Translations under genes and position numbers: made by a program | NCBI GenBank assembly: GCA_030625905.1 | Contig: DAOUQA010000069.1 | Span: forward strand, 1 to 10,804 | From: Kiritimatiellales bacterium | GTDB taxonomy: Bacteria > Verrucomicrobiota > Kiritimatiellia > Kiritimatiellales > Pontiellaceae | DNA length: 10,804 nt | Direction: 5' to 3' | The notes under the pieces: generated by a model | Databases searched by the model: none | Told to the model about the DNA's origin: nothing | What the model saw: only the letters and a program-made list of their open reading frames with translations | Shown here: positions 6,926-10,804 of the stretch, piece after piece | Position numbering within the stretch: the stretch's first letter is position 1 | How the letters are laid out: each line of letters begins with the position of its first letter

Positions 6926-6941
6926 CCCAAGGGAGCAGACG

Positions 6942-6972
6942 AACCGCGAAACTGTAGAAACATTCGGCGGTT
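6942..6972 (+). terminator. Hairpin after the thiL/PNPOx-like pair, possible terminator
   Basis: AACCGCGAA (6942-6950) pairs with TTCGGCGGTT (6963-6972) around a 12-base loop, giving nine base pairs with one bulged G. It begins 16 bases after the stop of the upstream gene and is followed by GAATTTTA, not by a clean T-run. A terminator or mRNA 3'-end stabilising hairpin is plausible. Confidence 0.4.
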
Positions 6973-6989
6973 GAATTTTAAAGTTCGTT

Positions 6990-7029
6990 TTCTGGGTACT
7001 TTCTATTCTTCCCATAACTACTCCCAGAA
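6990..7029. repeat. Inverted repeat with long loop in intergenic region
   Basis: TTCTGGGTA (6990-6998) is complementary to TACTCCCAGAA (7019-7029) apart from a two-base bulge (CT). This gives nine pairs around a 20-base pyrimidine-rich loop. It could be an operator or part of an RNA structure. No known family is recognised. Confidence 0.35.
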
Positions 7030-7038
7030 GCATTTGTT

Positions 7039-7069
7039 ACAAGGGTTTTTCCACTGGCTGGAAACTTGT
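7039..7069. repeat. Palindromic element with TTTCCA-N5-TGGAAA core
   Basis: ACAAG (7039-7043) and TTTCCA (7048-7053) pair with TGGAAA (7059-7064) and CTTGT (7065-7069). The result is an eleven-pair stem with a GGTT bulge on one side and a CTGGC loop. There is no T-run after it, so it looks more like a short dispersed palindrome or operator than an intrinsic terminator. Confidence 0.45.
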
Positions 7070-7090
7070 ATTCCGTGACGTTGTGTGGAT

Positions 7091-7120
7091 ACTGAGCGGT
7101 TCAGTTTTTCGAAATATAAA
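7091..7120 (+). promoter_or_regulatory. Candidate promoter/operator in front of the membrane glycosyltransferase gene
   Basis: A TATAAA box (7115-7120) sits 16 bases before the ATG at 7137. Just upstream is a small inverted repeat, ACTGA-GCGGT-TCAGT (7091-7105), followed by TTTT. A convincing -35 is not visible at the normal distance (CTGAGC at 7092-7097 is a poor match and lies inside the inverted repeat). The overlap of repeat and would-be -35 suggests an operator, at low confidence. Confidence 0.25.
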
Positions 7121-7136
7121 ATGATTGGGATGAACA

Positions 7137-8918
7137 ATGGCGCAAGACACTAGGTCTTTTGAATCAACACTTCACGATATTGTATACAGCATAGATACAG
7201 GCACCGGCCTCAAGATCATCCGGGTGACGCTGTATATCCTCTTCCTGCTGATCATTGTGATGCTCTATACAGCGACGCAGTTCCGCGGCCTGAGGACCGA
7301 AGAAGCCATGGACTATGCGCAGCTCGGGCGGAACATTTCCTTGAACGGAGGGGTGCTGACGACAAAGTGTATCCGGCCGGTCTCCATGTGGAAGATAGGC
7401 GAACGCAATCCGGACGGGAATCCGCAAATCGGCGGCCATCCCGATCTTTACCATCCACCGGCCTATCCTTTGGTTTTGTCTGCCGGGTTTAGTTTGTTCG
7501 AGTGGATGGGAATCGACCCGTTTCAAAATCCGGAAGCGGCGCGCGCCACCTCGTTGCCTGCCGAGCAATGGGTCATCTTGCCGGTAAACCATTTGTTCAG
7601 CATCCTTACGGGCTGGATTGTCTTTTCCCTGGGCAAGCGACTGTTTTCGCGCGAGGTCGGGTTTCTTGGAATGACGATCTACTATCTCAGCAACCTGGTT
7701 TGGCAGGATAGCCTCTCAGGTCTGAATATTTCGATGGCGTGTTTTCTTGTTGCCGCATCGTTCCACGCCATGGTGGTATCCATGCTGAACCGTCGCGATG
7801 GGCGCTCCACATTTGCCTGGGCGTTTCCGTTTGTGTTGTCGGTGGTCTTTTCGGCCATCGCTTTCCTGACCCGCTATATCACTCTTGCCGCAGTTCCCGG
7901 GATCGCCTTGTTTGCCTGGTTGATGGCCGGCCGCTTCCGTGGCGGGACACGCTATGTGGTTGTTTTTGTCGCGCTTTACCTGATCATGGTCTCGCCGTGG
8001 CTGTACCGGAACTATGCCATTAGCGGAAACCCAATGGGTCTGGCCGGCCATACTGCTTTGGCCGATACCTCCAGATATCCGGACAAGGCTTTCGAGCGCC
8101 AACTGCACCCGGAGTTTACCTCCGGACAGGTCGTCTCGGAATTGAAGAAAAAATGGGTGCTAAACTATTCGGAGAAGTATGAATCGGTACTCCCCGGCCT
8201 TGGTGGCGGAGTACTAATGACCCTTTTCTTAACCACCTTTTTCTATCATTTCGTTCGCCCGCAAGTGAACTACCTGCGCTGGGGGATAGGGCTCTCCTTG
8301 TTGCTCACGATCATTATTGCCGGCTTCTTTTCGGAATCATCGATCGATACGATCCATGTTTTCTGGCCTTTTGTTATCCTCTACGGACTGGCGTTTTTCT
8401 ACATCCTGATTGATCGGCTCGATTTAGGGGTTCGGCTCTACGTTATTTGCATGAAGTGCCTGATTGTTGCCTTGTCGCTGCTGCCCCTCCTTCTCACCAT
8501 AATGCCGCCGCATGCCGCCCCGCCGTACCCGCCATACTATACGCCCATCATCAGCCAGGTTTCCGGCATGCTCAGCGAACGCGAAGTGATGTGCACCGAT
8601 ATGCCCTGGGCCACCGCCTGGTATGGCGACCGTGTATCCATCCTGCTACCAAAGGATATCGACGATTTCTACGAGATCAACGACTACAAGCAATACATCA
8701 GCGGCATGTACATCACCACGATCACCAAGAACAAGCCGTTCGTAAAACAGCTCCTCGATGGTCCGGAAAAGAGTTGGCTTCCTGTCATCAGCGGGCGCAC
8801 CCCGCCCGACTTCCCGCTGAAGCAGGCGGTGTCGCTCAATCGCCAGGACCAGATATTTCTCTCCGACCGCAATCGCTGGTCGACCGGGGAAGAGGCCGAC
8901 GCCGAGCAGCAGCAATAG
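7137..8918 (+). CDS. GT-C fold membrane glycosyltransferase-like protein (GT39/ArnT-like)
   Basis: This integral inner-membrane protein of 593 residues has about twelve hydrophobic segments. The first spans about 27-48 and the last ends near 455, and a soluble tail of about 138 residues follows, probably periplasmic. Right after the first membrane helix comes a loop with GLRTEEAMDYAQLGRNI (51-67). Its acidic pair sits where polyprenyl-phosphate-dependent GT-C enzymes (ArnT, PMT and related DUF families) keep their catalytic Asp/Glu. The later loop HPDLYHPPAYPLVLS (101-115) is also typical of this group. It would transfer a sugar from a lipid-phosphate carrier to a protein, lipid or glycan on the outer face, but donor and acceptor are unknown. 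The ATG at 7137 has only a weak GGGAT ribosome site. Its TAG stop lies within the Shine-Dalgarno of fmt, so the two are probably co-expressed even though the functions are unrelated. Confidence 0.75.
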   Translation: MAQDTRSFESTLHDIVYSIDTGTGLKIIRVTLYILFLLIIVMLYTATQFRGLRTEEAMDYAQLGRNISLNGGVLTTKCIRPVSMWKIGERNPDGNPQIGGHPDLYHPPAYPLVLSAGFSLFEWMGIDPFQNPEAARATSLPAEQWVILPVNHLFSILTGWIVFSLGKRLFSREVGFLGMTIYYLSNLVWQDSLSGLNISMACFLVAASFHAMVVSMLNRRDGRSTFAWAFPFVLSVVFSAIAFLTRYITLAAVPGIALFAWLMAGRFRGGTRYVVVFVALYLIMVSPWLYRNYAISGNPMGLAGHTALADTSRYPDKAFERQLHPEFTSGQVVSELKKKWVLNYSEKYESVLPGLGGGVLMTLFLTTFFYHFVRPQVNYLRWGIGLSLLLTIIIAGFFSESSIDTIHVFWPFVILYGLAFFYILIDRLDLGVRLYVICMKCLIVALSLLPLLLTIMPPHAAPPYPPYYTPIISQVSGMLSEREVMCTDMPWATAWYGDRVSILLPKDIDDFYEINDYKQYISGMYITTITKNKPFVKQLLDGPEKSWLPVISGRTPPDFPLKQAVSLNRQDQIFLSDRNRWSTGEEADAEQQQ

Positions 8919-8923
8919 GAGGT
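8917..8923 (+). promoter_or_regulatory. Shine-Dalgarno AGGAGGT that sets the GTG start of fmt
   Basis: A near-perfect anti-16S match lies five bases before GTG at 8929 and shares two bases with the TAG stop (8916-8918) of the upstream membrane protein gene. It justifies the GTG start and implies that terminating ribosomes can feed fmt initiation. Confidence 0.85.
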
Positions 8924-8928
8924 TTCTC

Positions 8929-9852
8929 GTGCGTATTGTATTCATGGGTTCCGCCGAACTGGCGATTCCTTCGCTCGAAGCGATCATGGATTCCGAGAGC
9001 GCGGAGGTTGTCGGTGTGGTTGCGCAGCCCGACCGTCCGGCGGGGCGCAAGCGGCAACCGACCGCATGCCCACTCAAGGCGTTTGCCGATGGGCAGGGAC
9101 TGAATGTCATGACGCCGGAAAAAGTTGGCGCTCCCGAATCGGTGGAGGCCTTGGCTGCGTTGAAGCCCGACCTGTTTGTTGTTGTTGCCTATGGCCAATA
9201 TATTCCATTGCGCGTCATTGCTCTGGCATCCAGCGAAGCCATCAATGTCCACCCGTCCCTGTTGCCGAAATACCGCGGCTCCGCCCCGATCCAATGGGCC
9301 ATCGCCAATGGCGACAGCGTGACCGGCGTAAGCATTATCTATCTCGCGCAAAAAATGGATGCCGGCGACATTCTCCGGCAGGAAACCCAGCCCATTGGCG
9401 AGGATGACACCTCGGGCGCATTGCACGACAAGCTTGCGGTTTTTGGTGCCGACCTGTTGCTCAAGGCCATCAACGATATCCACAACGGAACGGTTTCGCG
9501 CGTTGCACAGGATGAATCGCAGGTGGTGGAAGTGCGAAAACTGGCCAAGGAAGACGGTGAAATCGACTGGGCACTTCCGGCTAAAACCATCCGCAACCGC
9601 ATCCGCGCATTCGATCCGTGGCCGGGAAATACCTGTAGGCTCCCTGATGGCGAACTCCTTAAGGTTTGGGCCGCCAAGGTTGAGGCGGCGGCTTCCGGCT
9701 CTCCCGGCGAAGTACTGGACGATCATTTGCTAGTGGCTACCGGCGACGGAGCCTTGCGTTTAACCGAGATCCAGCCCGCTGGAAAAAAACGCATGCCCAC
9801 GGGTTCCTTCCTCAATGGGCATCCCGTGGCCAAGGGCGAAGTGCTGGGTTGA
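8929..9852 (+). CDS. fmt: Methionyl-tRNA formyltransferase
   Basis: The enzyme formylates the methionine on initiator tRNA using 10-formyltetrahydrofolate, in the cytoplasm. The 307 residues match the family's usual length. The N-terminal formyltransferase domain opens with MRIVFMGSAELAIPSLE and has QPDRPAGR (33-40), VVAYGQYIP (85-93), the signature INVHPSLLPKYRGSAPIQ (105-122) and MDAGDI (143-148). Asn106, His108 and Asp144 sit exactly where the catalytic residues of the E. coli enzyme do. The C-terminal tRNA-binding domain (about 205-307) contains IDWALPAKTIRNRIRAFDPWPG. The GTG start is set by a strong Shine-Dalgarno. The usual neighbour def (peptide deformylase) is not in the window. A glycoside hydrolase gene starts 22 bases downstream. 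Confidence 0.97.
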   Translation: MRIVFMGSAELAIPSLEAIMDSESAEVVGVVAQPDRPAGRKRQPTACPLKAFADGQGLNVMTPEKVGAPESVEALAALKPDLFVVVAYGQYIPLRVIALASSEAINVHPSLLPKYRGSAPIQWAIANGDSVTGVSIIYLAQKMDAGDILRQETQPIGEDDTSGALHDKLAVFGADLLLKAINDIHNGTVSRVAQDESQVVEVRKLAKEDGEIDWALPAKTIRNRIRAFDPWPGNTCRLPDGELLKVWAAKVEAAASGSPGEVLDDHLLVATGDGALRLTEIQPAGKKRMPTGSFLNGHPVAKGEVLG

Positions 9853-9874
9853 ACCTAAAGAAGAAGAAAACGAT

Positions 9875-10804
9875 ATGGATTTAGAAAAGAAATTCAAGGA
9901 TCCAGGAGTGGAGTGGCGCGGGAAGCCGTTCTGGAGCTGGAATGGAAAGCTGGAGAAAGGCGAGCTGCTGCGCCAGATCGATGTGATGGAGGAGATGGGC
10001 TTCGGCGGCTACTTCATGCACTCGCGCACGGGTCTCGAAACCGAATATCTTGGCGATGAGTGGTTCGACCTGATCAATGCCTGCGCCGATCGCGGCGAGG
10101 AGCTCGGCATGGAGTCGTGGCTCTACGACGAAGACCGCTGGCCATCCGGACTGGCGGGCGGCATGGTCTCAAAGAATCCCGAATTCCGCCAAAAGGCAAT
10201 CTTGCTCGAAATTGATCCCGAGGGGGAAGGGGTGGATGTGATCGCCGAATTTTCCTGCGATCTCGATGCGGTCAACTGCACCAATGTGGAGCAGGCTTTC
10301 CAGCCTGCGCAAGGGCAGACTGGAAAGTCCGCCCCACGTACGATTCTGCGCTTTTCCGTGGTCGAGCAGGGCACGAGCGGCTTCTACAATGGCTACACCT
10401 ATATCGACACCATGAACCGCGACGCCACCGAGGCGTTCCTCCAGTCGACCCACGAAAAATATGCCGAAAAGTGCGGCGACCGACTTGGGCGTTCGATCAA
10501 GGGCATCTTTACCGACGAGCCGCATCGCGGTGCCTTGCTCGACGGGTTTTCCATGTATCGCGACGATGGAACCTACTGCCTGCCCTACACGCCAAAACTA
10601 TTCGAGGAATTTGAGAAGCGCTTTGGCTACGATCTGAAACCCAAGCTCCCCGAGCTGTTCCTGCAGGTGGATGGCCTGCGCATCTCGCCGGTCAAATGGC
10701 ACTACACCGAACTACTCCAGCAGCTGTTTCTTGAAAACTTTGCCATCCCCTGCCAGACGTGGTGCGAGAAGCACAACCTGATCCTGACCGGCCATATCCT
10801 GCAC
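9875..10804 (+). CDS. GH106-like glycoside hydrolase (alpha-L-rhamnosidase type), partial at right edge
   Basis: 310 N-terminal residues are visible and the gene runs off the window. The pattern KPFWSWNGKL (17-26), then QIDVMEEMGFGGYFMHSRTG (34-53), WLYDEDRWPSGLAGG (82-96) and GIFTDEPH (210-217) is what I recognise from the large GH106-type enzymes that release rhamnose or related deoxysugars from plant or algal polysaccharides. The acidic residues in YDEDRWPSG and FTDEP probably lie in the active-site cleft of the TIM barrel, by analogy. No signal peptide is present, so the protein may act in the cytoplasm on imported oligosaccharides or glycosides, unlike many periplasmic homologues. The ATG at 9875 follows a purine-rich AAGAAGAAGAAAA ribosome site. 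A REP-like palindrome lies inside the frame at 10296-10327 and encodes a loop around residues 141-151. Substrate specificity is not predictable from this fragment. Confidence 0.82.
   Translation, partial: MDLEKKFKDPGVEWRGKPFWSWNGKLEKGELLRQIDVMEEMGFGGYFMHSRTGLETEYLGDEWFDLINACADRGEELGMESWLYDEDRWPSGLAGGMVSKNPEFRQKAILLEIDPEGEGVDVIAEFSCDLDAVNCTNVEQAFQPAQGQTGKSAPRTILRFSVVEQGTSGFYNGYTYIDTMNRDATEAFLQSTHEKYAEKCGDRLGRSIKGIFTDEPHRGALLDGFSMYRDDGTYCLPYTPKLFEEFEKRFGYDLKPKLPELFLQVDGLRISPVKWHYTELLQQLFLENFAIPCQTWCEKHNLILTGHILH
10296..10327. repeat. REP-like palindrome inside the GH106-like reading frame
   Basis: CTTTCCAG (10296-10303) pairs with CTGGAAAG (10320-10327). After one mismatch (C/A), CTGC (10305-10308) pairs with GCAG (10315-10318), leaving a six-base loop, GCAAGG. 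Twelve base pairs in 32 bases is far more than codon constraint would normally leave. The form resembles short dispersed REP-type palindromes. It keeps the reading frame open and encodes a Gln/Ala/Gly-rich stretch (AFQPAQGQTGK). Copy number elsewhere in the genome cannot be checked here. Confidence 0.55.

Noticed and set aside
8836..9726. Leftward open frame of 296 codons opposite fmt
   Set aside because: It overlaps fmt, whose catalytic motifs are intact, and its translation shows no domain or plausible ribosome site.
1..10804. CRISPR arrays, tRNA or rRNA genes, and defence islands
   Set aside because: No regularly spaced direct repeats, tRNA-like cloverleaf segments, rRNA signatures or recognisable defence proteins were seen anywhere in the window.

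Overview
The window reads as chromosomal DNA from a Gram-negative-type bacterium with moderately high GC. The evidence for an outer membrane is a HlyD-type membrane fusion protein, a TolC-like outer-membrane component, and a patatin that runs into a POTRA domain and a beta-barrel. A GH106-type glycoside hydrolase and a REP-like palindrome suggest a member of the PVC superphylum, possibly Kiritimatiellota. That placement is inference from gene content. No rRNA or marker phylogeny is available here.

The left half (about 1-5296) is transcribed leftward. In transcription order it holds a VTC-domain (polyphosphate-polymerase-like) protein, a DUF4956 membrane protein, a HlyD-like membrane fusion protein, a TolC-like protein and, after a 108-base gap, a secreted patatin-like phospholipase cut by the left edge. 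The first four genes are packed with gaps of 12 and 14 bases and one single-base stop/start overlap, so they almost certainly form one operon. VTC-domain and DUF4956 genes are known partners. Here they are joined to two parts of an envelope-spanning conduit, and no ABC, RND or MFS pump is present in the window. My main hypothesis is that the cytoplasmic polymerase and the DUF4956 membrane protein make and deliver a phosphate-rich or related product that leaves the cell through the HlyD/TolC pair. Nothing in the sequence proves the substrate.

A divergent intergenic region (5297-5573) separates this operon from the rightward genes. It contains a candidate promoter for the VTC operon and what looks like a degraded N-terminal scrap of an IS3-family transposase.

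The right half (5574-10804) is transcribed rightward. It holds thiL (thiamine-monophosphate kinase) overlapping a pyridoxamine-phosphate-oxidase-like flavoprotein gene, then a 211-base hairpin-rich intergenic region. After that come a twelve-helix GT-C/GT39-like membrane glycosyltransferase, fmt (methionyl-tRNA formyltransferase, GTG start with a strong Shine-Dalgarno), and the first 310 codons of a GH106-like glycoside hydrolase. The hydrolase gene carries a long REP-like palindrome inside its reading frame.
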